Positions 16,528 to 23,929 of a stretch of 64,000 bases of DNA are shown piece after piece (the stretch's first letter is position 1; every line of letters begins with the position of its first letter). The stretch is from contig NZ_BOQP01000043.1 in the NCBI RefSeq assembly GCF_018332715.1, positions 186,001-250,000 on the forward strand. Direction: 5' to 3'. Both the position numbers and the translations under genes were made by a program. Source of the DNA: Winogradskya consettensis. GTDB lineage: Bacteria; Actinomycetota; Actinomycetes; Mycobacteriales; Micromonosporaceae. The notes beneath the pieces are model-generated. The model searched no databases and was not told the origin of the DNA. It worked only from the letters and a program-made list of their open reading frames with translations.

Positions 16528-16602
16528 GCTGACCCGTGGGGCTTTCGGTGACGTGCAATTCACCACCCGTACGGCCGGCAGCGAGCTCTTCATCAACCCC
16601 TG

Positions 16603-16761
16603 ATGTTGATCTATTTCACTGTCCGTCTGGACGCCCTGGCCAGGCGTAACCTCTATCTGGACCGGCTCGAGGGCACGACGAACACGGGACACGTCAGCCT
16701 ACGGATCGAGGAGTTCCGCGAGGAGATCTCGCCCCACACTCCACGCGCCTTCCCACACTGA
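16603..16761 (+). CDS. possible small protein (52 aa) or gene remnant
   Basis: Open frame starting ATG 16603 and translating to MLIYFTVRLDALARRNLYLD, then RLEGTTNTGHVSLRIEEFRE and a short tail ending AFPH. Codon third positions are mostly G/C as in real genes here, and the frame is open for about 17 codons before the ATG without another start. It occupies the otherwise empty 351-base stretch between rnd and fadA. No homologue recognised; it may be a genuine small protein or the remnant of a longer gene. Confidence 0.35.
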   Translation: MLIYFTVRLDALARRNLYLDRLEGTTNTGHVSLRIEEFREEISPHTPRAFPH

Positions 16762-16774
16762 CTGGTCGAGCTAC

Positions 16775-16788
16775 TTACCGGCGAGTAA
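16775..16788. promoter_or_regulatory. candidate TetR-type operator upstream of fadAB
   Basis: TTACCGGCGAGTAA: TTAC and GTAA half-sites separated by six bases, 49 bases before the fadA start codon. The architecture resembles fatty-acid-responsive TetR operators of actinobacteria. The regulator is not in the window. The match is by pattern only. Confidence 0.4.
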
Positions 16789-16836
16789 CATAACCGTGTC
16801 TAGAGCCCTGGGTTCACGCCTGCAAGGAGGCTTGTT

Positions 16837-18033
16837 GTGCCCCGAGTAAGCCGCGAGGTCGTCTTCGTAGACGGCGTCCGCACCCCGTTCGGCAAGGCGG
16901 GCGGCATGTATGCCGAGACCCGCGCCGACGATCTGGTGATCCGATGCATCCGTGAGCTGATGCGCCGCAACCCGCAGCTCCCGCCCGAGAAGGTCGACGA
17001 GGTCGCGATCGCGGCCACGACCCAGATCGGCGACCAGGGCCTGACCATCGGCCGTACCGCCGCTCTGCTGTCCGGCCTGCCCAAGACCGTGCCCGGCTAT
17101 TCCATCGACCGCATGTGCGCCGGTGCCATGACCGCGGTGACCAACGTCGCCGGCGGCATCGCGATGGGGGCGTACGACGTCGCCATCGCCGGCGGTGTCG
17201 AGCACATGGGCCGCCACCCGATGGGCGAGGGCGTCGACCCCAACCCGCGGATCCTCGCGGAGAAGCTCGTCGACCCGTCCGCGCTGGTCATGGGCAGCAC
17301 CGCCGAGAACCTGCACGACCGGCTCCCCGGGATCACCAAGGAGCGCGTCGACGCGTACGGTCTGGCCTCGCAGGAGAAGACGGCCAAGGCGTACGCGAAC
17401 GGCAAGCTCCAGCCCGACCTGGTGCCCGTCGCGATCCGCAGCGCCGAGCAGGGCTGGGGTCTCGCCACGACCGACGAGGCGCCCCGCGAGACCTCCCTGG
17501 AGAAGCTCGCCACCCTCAAGACTCCGTTCCGCCCGCACGGCAAGGTCACCGCGGGCAACGCGGCCGGCCTCAACGACGGTGCGACCGCGGCGCTGCTGGC
17601 CGACGAGGAGACCGCTCGCGAGCTGGGCCTGCCCATCGCGATGCGGCTCGTGTCGTACGGCTTCGTCGGCGTCGAGCCGGAGATCATGGGTTACGGCCCG
17701 ATCCCGTCGACGGAGAAGGCGCTGCGCCTGGCCGGGCTCACCATCGACGACATCGGCCTGTTCGAGCTGAACGAGGCGTTCGCCGTGCAGGTGCTCGCGT
17801 TCCTCGACCACTACGGCATCGCCGACGACGACCCCCGCGTCAACCCGTGGGGCGGCGCGATCGCCATCGGTCACCCGCTCGCGTCCTCGGGCGTGCGGCT
17901 GATGACGCAGCTGGCGCGGCACTTCGAGGAGCACCCCGAGGTCCGCTACGGCATCAACGCCATGTGCATCGGCATCGGCATGGGCGGAACGGTCATCTGG
18001 GAGAACCCCCACTGGGAAGGAAACGACAAGTGA
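16837..18033 (+). CDS. fadA: acetyl-CoA acyltransferase (thiolase)
   Basis: Beta-ketothiolase for the last step of fatty-acid beta-oxidation. 398 aa. Nucleophilic C94 in S-I-D-R-M-C-A-G-A-M, N-E-A-F-A motif, H346 in G-H-P-L-A-S-S-G, and the second catalytic C377 in N-A-M-C-I-G-I-G-M-G are all present. GTG 16837 has a strong AAGGAGG 8 bases upstream. Its stop overlaps the fadB start (GTGA at 18030-18033), so thiolase and the multifunctional subunit are translationally coupled and likely form a trifunctional-type complex. Confidence 0.96.
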   Translation: MPRVSREVVFVDGVRTPFGKAGGMYAETRADDLVIRCIRELMRRNPQLPPEKVDEVAIAATTQIGDQGLTIGRTAALLSGLPKTVPGYSIDRMCAGAMTAVTNVAGGIAMGAYDVAIAGGVEHMGRHPMGEGVDPNPRILAEKLVDPSALVMGSTAENLHDRLPGITKERVDAYGLASQEKTAKAYANGKLQPDLVPVAIRSAEQGWGLATTDEAPRETSLEKLATLKTPFRPHGKVTAGNAAGLNDGATAALLADEETARELGLPIAMRLVSYGFVGVEPEIMGYGPIPSTEKALRLAGLTIDDIGLFELNEAFAVQVLAFLDHYGIADDDPRVNPWGGAIAIGHPLASSGVRLMTQLARHFEEHPEVRYGINAMCIGIGMGGTVIWENPHWEGNDK

Positions 18034-20099
18034 CGGCGCTCCCGGACTACCCCAACGAGGTCGTGACCAAGGCGCTCGTACGCCTGGTCAAGGTGCCCGG
18101 GCTGGACAAGCCCGCCGCGTTGATCACCCTCGACAACGGCTTCGACCACAAGAAGCCCAACAGCTTCGGGCCGGCCGGGCTGGCGTCGCTCGACGAGGCG
18201 ATCACCAAGGCCACCGAGGCGGAGCCGGCGTTCATCGCGCTGACCGGTAAGCCGTACATCTTCTGTGTCGGCGCCGACATCACGGGCATGCCGTTCATCA
18301 CCGAGAAGGAGCAGGCCCTCGCCCTCGGCGAGCTGGGCCACCGAGTCTTCGCCCGGCTCAAGAACTCGAGCATCCCGACGTTCGCGTTCATCAACGGCGC
18401 GGCTCTCGGCGGTGGCCTCGAGGTCTCTCTGCACTGCCACTACCGCACGGTCTCCGCCGGCGCGGCGGCACTCGGCCTCCCCGAGGTCGCGATCGGTCTG
18501 GTGCCTGGCTGGGGCGGCAGTCAACTGCTTCCCAACCTGATCGGTACGCCCGGAGCAGCGCAGATCATCCTGCAGAACCCGCTCACCCAGAAGGTCCTCC
18601 GCCCGAAGCAGGCCGCCGAGCTGGGCGTCGCCGACGTGCTGTTCGAGCCGGCCGACTTCCTGGAGCGCTCGCTCGAATGGGCGGCCGGCGTGGTCCAGGG
18701 CACCGTGACGGTCGAGCGTCCCGAGGTTGACCGGGACATGTGGGACGGCGTGCTCTTCTTCGCGAAGCAGCAGCTCGACGAGCGGCTGCACGGCGCTGTC
18801 CCCTCGGCCAACAAGGCGCTCGAGCTGCTCGCTCTCGCCAAGGACGCGACGTTCGAGGACGGCACCGCGGCCGAGACCGAGGCGCTCGCCGACCTGATCA
18901 TGGGTGACGAGTCCCGCGCCAGCCTGTACGCGTTCGATCTCGTGCAGCGGCGGGCGAAGCGCCCGGTGGGCGTACCCGACAAGGGGTTGGCCCGGAAGGT
19001 CACCAAGGTCGGCATCGTCGGTGCCGGTCTCATGGCCTCCCAGCTCGCGTTGCTCTTCGCCCGGCGGCTCGAGGTGCCGGTGGTCCTCACCGACCTCGAC
19101 CAGACCCGCGTCGACAAGGGCGTCGAGTACGTCCACGGCCAGATCGCCAAGATGCAGTCCAAGGGCCGGATGGACGAGGGCACCGCAGCCAAGCTGCGCG
19201 GCCTGGTCAGCGGTTCGGTCGACAAGTCCGTCTTCGCCGACGCCGACTTCGTGATCGAGGCGGTCTTCGAGAACCTCGAGCTCAAGAAGCAGATCTGGGC
19301 CGAGCTGGAGAAGATCGTCACCCCCGAGGCGATCCTGGCGACGAACACCTCCTCGCTGTCGGTGACCGAGATGGCAGCCGGCCTCGAACACCCCGAACGC
19401 GTCGTCGGCTTCCACTTCTTCAACCCGGTCGCCGTCCTCCCGCTGCTGGAGATCATCAAGGGCGAGCGGACCGATGACGTGACCCTTGCCACGGCGTTCG
19501 CGGTCGGCAAGGACCTGCGCAAGTCGTCGGTGCTGGTCAAGGACGCCCCGGCGTTCGTGGTCAACCGTCTGCTGACCCGCTTCACCAGCGAGGTCTTCAA
19601 CGCGATCGACGCCGGCACCCCGCTCGAGGTCGTCGACATCGCGCTCGACCCGCTGGGCCTGCCCATGCGCCCGATCGCCCTGCTCCAGCTCGTCGGCCCT
19701 GCCGTGGCCCTGCACGTGGGCGAGTCGCTGCACGAGGCGTTCCCGGACCGCTTCGGCGACAGCCCCAACCTGCGCAAGATCGTCGACGCCGGCCTGCCCC
19801 TGATGGTCGACGACGAGATCAACCCCGAGGTGGTCAAGCTCGTCGACGGCGGTTCCGCTCCCCTGACAGCCGATGAGGTACGCCAGAAGGCGCTGGACGC
19901 ACTCGCCCAGGAGATCCGCCTGATGCTCGACGAGGGCGTCGTCGCCGAGGCGCAGGACATCGACCTGTGCATGATCCTCGGCGCGGGCTGGCCGTTCCAC
20001 CTGGGCGGCGTCACGCCGTACCTCGACCGCAGCGGCACCGCCGAGCGGGTCACCGGCAAGCGCTTCCTGCCGCAGGGCGTGGCCAGCCTGCCCTCCTGA
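18030..20099 (+). CDS. fadB: fatty oxidation multifunctional protein (enoyl-CoA hydratase / 3-hydroxyacyl-CoA dehydrogenase)
   Basis: 689-aa fusion. Residues ~1-280 are an enoyl-CoA hydratase: oxyanion and catalytic regions C-V-G-A-D-I-T-G, G-A-A-L-G-G-G-L-E-V-S-L and G-L-P-E-V-A-I-G-L-V-P-G. Residues ~320-680 are the NAD-dependent 3-hydroxyacyl-CoA dehydrogenase: G-I-V-G-A-G-L-M-A-S (Ala instead of Gly after Met), S-S-L-S-V-T-E-M and the catalytic His in G-F-H-F-F-N-P-V. GTG 18030 is inside the fadA stop and preceded by GGAAGGAAAC. The frame is open far upstream inside fadA but that part is shadow. A 12-bp hairpin follows. Confidence 0.95.
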   Translation: MTALPDYPNEVVTKALVRLVKVPGLDKPAALITLDNGFDHKKPNSFGPAGLASLDEAITKATEAEPAFIALTGKPYIFCVGADITGMPFITEKEQALALGELGHRVFARLKNSSIPTFAFINGAALGGGLEVSLHCHYRTVSAGAAALGLPEVAIGLVPGWGGSQLLPNLIGTPGAAQIILQNPLTQKVLRPKQAAELGVADVLFEPADFLERSLEWAAGVVQGTVTVERPEVDRDMWDGVLFFAKQQLDERLHGAVPSANKALELLALAKDATFEDGTAAETEALADLIMGDESRASLYAFDLVQRRAKRPVGVPDKGLARKVTKVGIVGAGLMASQLALLFARRLEVPVVLTDLDQTRVDKGVEYVHGQIAKMQSKGRMDEGTAAKLRGLVSGSVDKSVFADADFVIEAVFENLELKKQIWAELEKIVTPEAILATNTSSLSVTEMAAGLEHPERVVGFHFFNPVAVLPLLEIIKGERTDDVTLATAFAVGKDLRKSSVLVKDAPAFVVNRLLTRFTSEVFNAIDAGTPLEVVDIALDPLGLPMRPIALLQLVGPAVALHVGESLHEAFPDRFGDSPNLRKIVDAGLPLMVDDEINPEVVKLVDGGSAPLTADEVRQKALDALAQEIRLMLDEGVVAEAQDIDLCMILGAGWPFHLGGVTPYLDRSGTAERVTGKRFLPQGVASLPS

Positions 20100-20145
20100 T
20101 CCCCGCGTCGCCGGCGAATCCTGCTTCGCGGCGCTGAAGACCATC

Positions 20146-20178
20146 GATGCCCTCGCGTCCCCACGGCGCGGGGGCATC
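20146..20178 (+). terminator. fadAB terminator hairpin
   Basis: GATGCCCTCGCG (20146-20157) pairs with CGCGGGGGCATC (20167-20178) over 12 positions including one G-T wobble, with a 9-nt loop. It lies 46 bases after the fadB stop. Confidence 0.7.
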
Positions 20179-20284
20179 GTTGTCCCATCCGTTCGGACTG
20201 TCATGATCGCGTAACAGGGGATCACACGGGCCGCTCAGGACGGCTAAGCTCGCCAGGGCCGCAGCCTGACCCGATGGAGCGTGG

Positions 20285-21379
20285 ATGTCCCAGCCGCCCA
20301 ACCAGCCGCCTTACCCGGGCGAGCCCTACAACCAGCCCGGCTCGGGCGGACCTTACGGTTCCCAGCCGCCGACCTCGGGCGGCCCCTATGGCGCTCAGCC
20401 CCCGTCCTCGGGCGGGCCCTATGGCGCTCAGCCGCCGTCCTCCGGCGGGCCCTATGGCGCTCAGCCGCCGTCCTCTGGCGGGCCTTACGGTGCTCAGCCG
20501 CCGTATAGCGAGTCGCAGCAGCCCTATGGGGCTCAGCCGCCTTACGGTGCCCAGCCCACTGGGGCTCAGCCGCCTTATGGCGCTCAGCAGCCGTCCTACG
20601 GGCAGCCCAACCCGGACCAGCCCGGTTCGGTGCCGCCCGGCTACCCGCCGGCCGCGGACTACACCCAGCAGCAGCCCGGGTTCCCGCAGCCCGGCCAGCC
20701 GTTCCAGACCCCGCCGAAGAAGAAGTCCAAGGCGCTCCCGATCGTCCTGATCTCGATCGCCGTGGTCCTCGTCCTCTGCGTGGGCGGCGGCACCGCCGGC
20801 TTCCTGCTCCTGCGTGACAAGGGCCAGGACGTCGTCGACGCGATCGCCTCGGCGGCCCCGACCACCGAACCGGGTGCCACCCCCGGCGAGACGACCCCCA
20901 CCACCGAGCCCGCCGCGGATTCCAACATCACCGTGACCGAGCCCAAAACCCTCGGCGGCCGTCCCAAGCTGACCGACCCCCAGTTCGCCGGCGCCGCCGA
21001 CCAGCTGGAACAGGGCCTCAAAGAGGTCCCGGACGCCACGGACACGGTCGGCGCGCTCTACGGCACCCCCACCAAGCAGGACATCGTCATCGTCGCGGCA
21101 GCAGCAGCCCCGATCGCCGACCCCGAGAAGGAACTCGACAACACCTTCCTCGGCGCCGGCATCGGCGGCCTCAAGCTCACCGGCATCGTCGACGCCTCCC
21201 CCGGCGCCCTCGGCGGCTCCGCAAAATGCGGCAAGGGCGACGCCGGCGGCGCCGACCTCATCATGTGCGGCTGGGCCGACGACGGCAGCATCGGCTGGGT
21301 CATCTGGTACTTCAAGTCCATGAGCTCCGCCAAGGCCGAATTCCCGAAGCTCCGGGCCCAGGTCGAAAAGAAGAAGTAA
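20285..21379 (+). CDS. membrane protein with Pro-Tyr-Gly-Ala-Gln repeats
   Basis: 364-aa protein of unknown function. Residues 1-140 are a disordered Pro/Gly/Tyr/Gln region with repeats of P-P-S-S-G-G-P-Y-G-A-Q encoded by 33-bp DNA units. A K-K-K-S-K stop and one TM helix (ALPIVLISIAVVLVLCVGGG) follow. Then comes a Thr/Glu/Pro-rich linker and a ~170-aa C-terminal domain with two Cys (KCGKGDAGGADLIMCGWA) that could form a disulfide. The orientation (positive side before the helix) puts the repeats in the cytoplasm and the C-domain outside. Similar layouts are common in Micromonosporaceae and uncharacterised. Confidence 0.8.
   Translation: MSQPPNQPPYPGEPYNQPGSGGPYGSQPPTSGGPYGAQPPSSGGPYGAQPPSSGGPYGAQPPSSGGPYGAQPPYSESQQPYGAQPPYGAQPTGAQPPYGAQQPSYGQPNPDQPGSVPPGYPPAADYTQQQPGFPQPGQPFQTPPKKKSKALPIVLISIAVVLVLCVGGGTAGFLLLRDKGQDVVDAIASAAPTTEPGATPGETTPTTEPAADSNITVTEPKTLGGRPKLTDPQFAGAADQLEQGLKEVPDATDTVGALYGTPTKQDIVIVAAAAAPIADPEKELDNTFLGAGIGGLKLTGIVDASPGALGGSAKCGKGDAGGADLIMCGWADDGSIGWVIWYFKSMSSAKAEFPKLRAQVEKKK
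20342..20506 (+). repeat. five 33-bp tandem coding repeats
   Basis: Units start at 20342, 20375, 20408, 20441 and 20474. Each encodes an 11-residue S-G-G-P-Y-G-A-Q-P-P-S unit (the first is a variant). Units 2 and 3 of the four conserved ones are nearly identical at DNA level, which points to recent slippage or unequal recombination. Confidence 0.9.
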
Positions 21380-21394
21380 CCCGAACCACGATTC

Positions 21395-21434
21395 CGGGGC
21401 GCCGCTCCTCCACACGGAGGCGGCGCCCCGTTTT
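21395..21434 (+). terminator. intrinsic terminator
   Basis: CGGGGCGCCGC-(T)CC pairs with GGAGGCGGCGCCCCG around a short CTCCACAC-type loop and is followed by TTTT at 21431-21434. It lies 16 bases after the repeat-protein stop. This is the most classical Rho-independent terminator in the window. Confidence 0.85.
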
Positions 21435-21452
21435 CTTCCCGATAGCCGCGAC

Positions 21453-21864
21453 CGTCACGGTAGGTCACCTCAGCCACAAGGTATGTGTCCTGCGCTGAAC
21501 AACGATTCCCCGCATTTGACAGCCGCCGCCATCACAAGTTGCGGCACCTCAGCCTCCAGCGCAACATACGGCGGGCTTTCATGCTCAGAAGGATCATCGG
21601 CGCGTGGTCCACACCGCGGACAACACGCAGCGTCGTCGGCGACCGCGTCGACGTCGCGGTTCTGGTAGGCATGCAGTCGGTTTCAGCACGTGTTGCCTAT
21701 CGGAGCAACCGGCTGGACGTGGTCCATCAGAGGCGTGAAGTCCACCGAATATTGCGTCGAATGACCTAACACCACAATGTGTGCTGGCGTCTTCCGTCAA
21801 GGGCGGGGCAAATATTGTTCAGCGCAGGACACATGCCCTTGGGCTGAGGTGACCGATCGTGACG
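21453..21864. mobile_element. 412-bp MITE-like element with ~50-bp terminal inverted repeats
   Basis: The left arm (21453-21502) and the reverse complement of the right arm (21815-21864) share CGTCACG, then GGTCACCTCAGCC, CAAGG and the exact 20-mer ATGTGTCCTGCGCTGAACAA, with only a few small differences. The motif CACCTCAGCC occurs a third time inside, at 21545-21554. The interior is visibly less GC-rich than its flanks and has no recognisable transposase or other gene. I see no clear target-site duplication. A non-autonomous transposable element is the simplest reading; a structured RNA or large cruciform regulatory site is possible. The remaining bases up to 21935 hold nothing I recognise. 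Confidence 0.6.
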
Positions 21865-21935
21865 CTGCTGACTTGGGCTCCGACCGATCCTCCGGTCCTG
21901 GGCGCCGAGGGTGGCCCGCAGACCCCCCAGACCTT

Positions 21936-23165
21936 CTAGCTGGGCGCCACGCCGAGGCCCTTGGCGCGGGGCACTGTTGCGGTGGCAGCGACCACCGGGG
22001 TGGTGTCCGCGGCGGGCAGGCTGACGGTTACTTCGAGGCCGCCGCCTGGCTGGGCGACTGCTGAGACCGTGCCGCCGTGGGCGTCGCAGACGGCGCGGAC
22101 GATGGAGAGGCCGAGGCCCGAGCCGCGCGAGCCGGTTCGCTCCCAGCCGCCGCGGCGGAAGGGCTCGAACAGGCCGGGGACGTCCACCTGGTCGACCTCG
22201 AAGCCGGTGTTGCCGACCACCAGCATGGCCCGGCCGTTCACGCTGGAGGTGCGTAGCCAGAGTTTGCCCATCAGGTGGTTGTAGCGGATCGCGTTCTCGA
22301 TGAGGTTGCCGGCGAGGCGGTCGAGGAGGCTGGGGTCGCCCACGACGTTGGCGGCTTCGAGGTCGGTGGTGACGTCGAGTTTCATCCGTTCGGCCTCGGC
22401 TTTGACCGCGGAGAGGGCGTTGTAGACGCTGGTGGCGAGGTCGGCGGGCATTTTGCGGACCAGGCGGCGGCCGGACTGGGCTTCGCTGCGGGCCAGGACG
22501 AGGAGGGCGTCGACCAGGCCGTTGGCTCGTTCGGAGGCGTTGCGGACGACCTTGGCCATGCGGCGGTATTCGGCGACGTCGGCTTCGTCGTCGCTCAGGG
22601 TGACGTCGATTTCGGTACGCATGACCGCCAGCGGGGTTCGCAGCTCGTGGGACGCGTTGGCGACGAAGCGTTTCTGGGATTCGAAGGCGCCCGCGAGCCG
22701 GTCGAGCATGGCGTCGAAGGTGCGGGCCAGCTCGGCGACCTCGTCATCGGCGCCGGAGTAGCGGATGCGCTCGTCGAGGGTTTCCTCGCCGAGGCGGCGG
22801 GCGGTGGCGGTGACGTTGTGCAGGGGGCGCAGGGCGCGGCCGGCCACCGCGTAGGCGCCGGCGATGCCGATGATGCCGATGGCGACGAGCGCGATCAGAC
22901 CCTTGACCAGCAGTTCCTGGGAGGCGGAGCCGACGAGGTTCTGCTGCCAGGTCAGCGCGTCGAGGCGGGTGCCGTCGGAGAGCACCACCTGGGTGCCGGC
23001 GGCAAGCTCGTCGCCGGGGCGCAGCGCGTCGCCGACCAGCAGCCACGCCAGCAGCACCAGGATCGCCCCGGCGCCGACGAGCAGGATGCCGTTGAGCAGG
23101 GTCAGCCGGAGCCGCAGGGTCGGCCGCAACCGCAGCCGTTCCCGCTTGGACGCGTAGACGGTCAT
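21936..23165 (-). CDS. sensor histidine kinase
   Basis: 409-aa HisKA-type membrane kinase. TM1 lies at about 23-45, a short external loop of about 40 aa, TM2 at about 89-110, then HAMP. The phospho-acceptor is H173 in N-A-S-H-E-L-R-T-P-L, and the ATP-binding N box (N-L-I-E-N-A-I-R-Y-N) and G box (G-S-G-L-G-L-S-I-V) are present. The small sensor loop suggests envelope or membrane sensing. It overlaps the regulator gene by 4 bases, so kinase and regulator are co-translated. The four propeller genes lie directly upstream in the same direction. Confidence 0.93.
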   Translation of the reverse strand: MTVYASKRERLRLRPTLRLRLTLLNGILLVGAGAILVLLAWLLVGDALRPGDELAAGTQVVLSDGTRLDALTWQQNLVGSASQELLVKGLIALVAIGIIGIAGAYAVAGRALRPLHNVTATARRLGEETLDERIRYSGADDEVAELARTFDAMLDRLAGAFESQKRFVANASHELRTPLAVMRTEIDVTLSDDEADVAEYRRMAKVVRNASERANGLVDALLVLARSEAQSGRRLVRKMPADLATSVYNALSAVKAEAERMKLDVTTDLEAANVVGDPSLLDRLAGNLIENAIRYNHLMGKLWLRTSSVNGRAMLVVGNTGFEVDQVDVPGLFEPFRRGGWERTGSRGSGLGLSIVRAVCDAHGGTVSAVAQPGGGLEVTVSLPAADTTPVVAATATVPRAKGLGVAPS

Positions 23166-23842
23166 GACGGGGTGACCACGACCGGCTCGGGAACCCGGTA
23201 GCCGGAGCCGACAACCGTCTCGATGAGGGGCGGGTCGCCGACCTTCTTGCGCAGGGTCATCACCGTCACGCGGACCGTCGTCGTGAACGGGTCGGTGTTG
23301 GCGTCCCAGACGCGTTCGAGCAGCTCCTCGCTCGACACCACGCCGCCGCGGGCCTTGAGCAGCTCCTCGAGGACGCCGAACTCCTTGTTCGTCAGATCGA
23401 TCGGGGTGCCGCCGCGGGTCACCACCCGGCGGGTCTGGTCGAGGACCAGGTCACCGACGGTGAGCACCGGCGGGGCCACCGGGGTCGCGCGCCGGCCGAG
23501 CGCCTGGACCCGCGCCACCAGCTCCTCGAACGCGAACGGCTTGGGCAGGTAGTCGTCGGCGCCGAGCTGCAGGCCCTCGACGCGGTCGGCGACCGTGACG
23601 CTGGCGGTGAGCATCAGAACCCGGGTGAGCGCACCCGACTCGACCAGGGCGGCGCAGATCTCGTCCCCGTGCATGCCCGGCAGGTCGCGGTCCAGCACGA
23701 CAACGTCGTACCTCGTGACATAAGCCATCTCGTGGCCGGTCAGCCCGTCATAGGCGACGTCGACCGCCATGCCCTTGCGACGCAGCCCCCGAGCGATCGC
23801 GTCGCACATGTTCCGCTCGTCTTCCACAACCAGCACGCGCAC
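23162..23842 (-). CDS. OmpR-family response regulator
   Basis: 226 aa. The receiver has D51 as phospho-acceptor (V-V-V-L-D-R-D-L-P-G), T in L-M-L-T-A-S and K in Y-L-P-K-P-F. The C-terminal winged-helix has L-T-N-K-E-F-G-V-L-E-E-L-L and V-R-V-T-V-M-T-L-R-K-K. Partner of the kinase at 21936-23165. It starts 87 bases after the last propeller gene; whether that gap has its own promoter cannot be decided, so co-expression with the propeller operon is possible but unproven. Confidence 0.93.
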   Translation of the reverse strand: MRVLVVEDERNMCDAIARGLRRKGMAVDVAYDGLTGHEMAYVTRYDVVVLDRDLPGMHGDEICAALVESGALTRVLMLTASVTVADRVEGLQLGADDYLPKPFAFEELVARVQALGRRATPVAPPVLTVGDLVLDQTRRVVTRGGTPIDLTNKEFGVLEELLKARGGVVSSEELLERVWDANTDPFTTTVRVTVMTLRKKVGDPPLIETVVGSGYRVPEPVVVTPS

Positions 23843-23929
23843 CCGCGGGTCCTTCCGAGTTGTTCAGCCCCCGCGCACCAGCTTCCCCGGCATCGCGTAA
23901 AGGGGCTGTAAGTGCAGGCTACCGGCCGG

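Noticed and set aside
16486..16692. Minus-strand 68-aa frame after rnd
   Set aside because: It overlaps the rnd terminator hairpin and the better plus-strand frame; no coding signature.
17115..18029. In-frame extension of fadB far upstream
   Set aside because: It lies within fadA in another frame, is Arg/Gly-rich shadow sequence, and GTG 18030 has a ribosome binding site and overlaps the fadA stop.
20342..20506. Tandem 33-bp repeats as a CRISPR array
   Set aside because: There are no spacers; the units are contiguous, in frame and encode a repeat protein.
21485..21769. Reading frame inside the inverted-repeat element as a transposase gene
   Set aside because: 94 residues of Arg-rich sequence with no DDE or other transposase motif; the opposite-strand frame (21594-21800) is no better.
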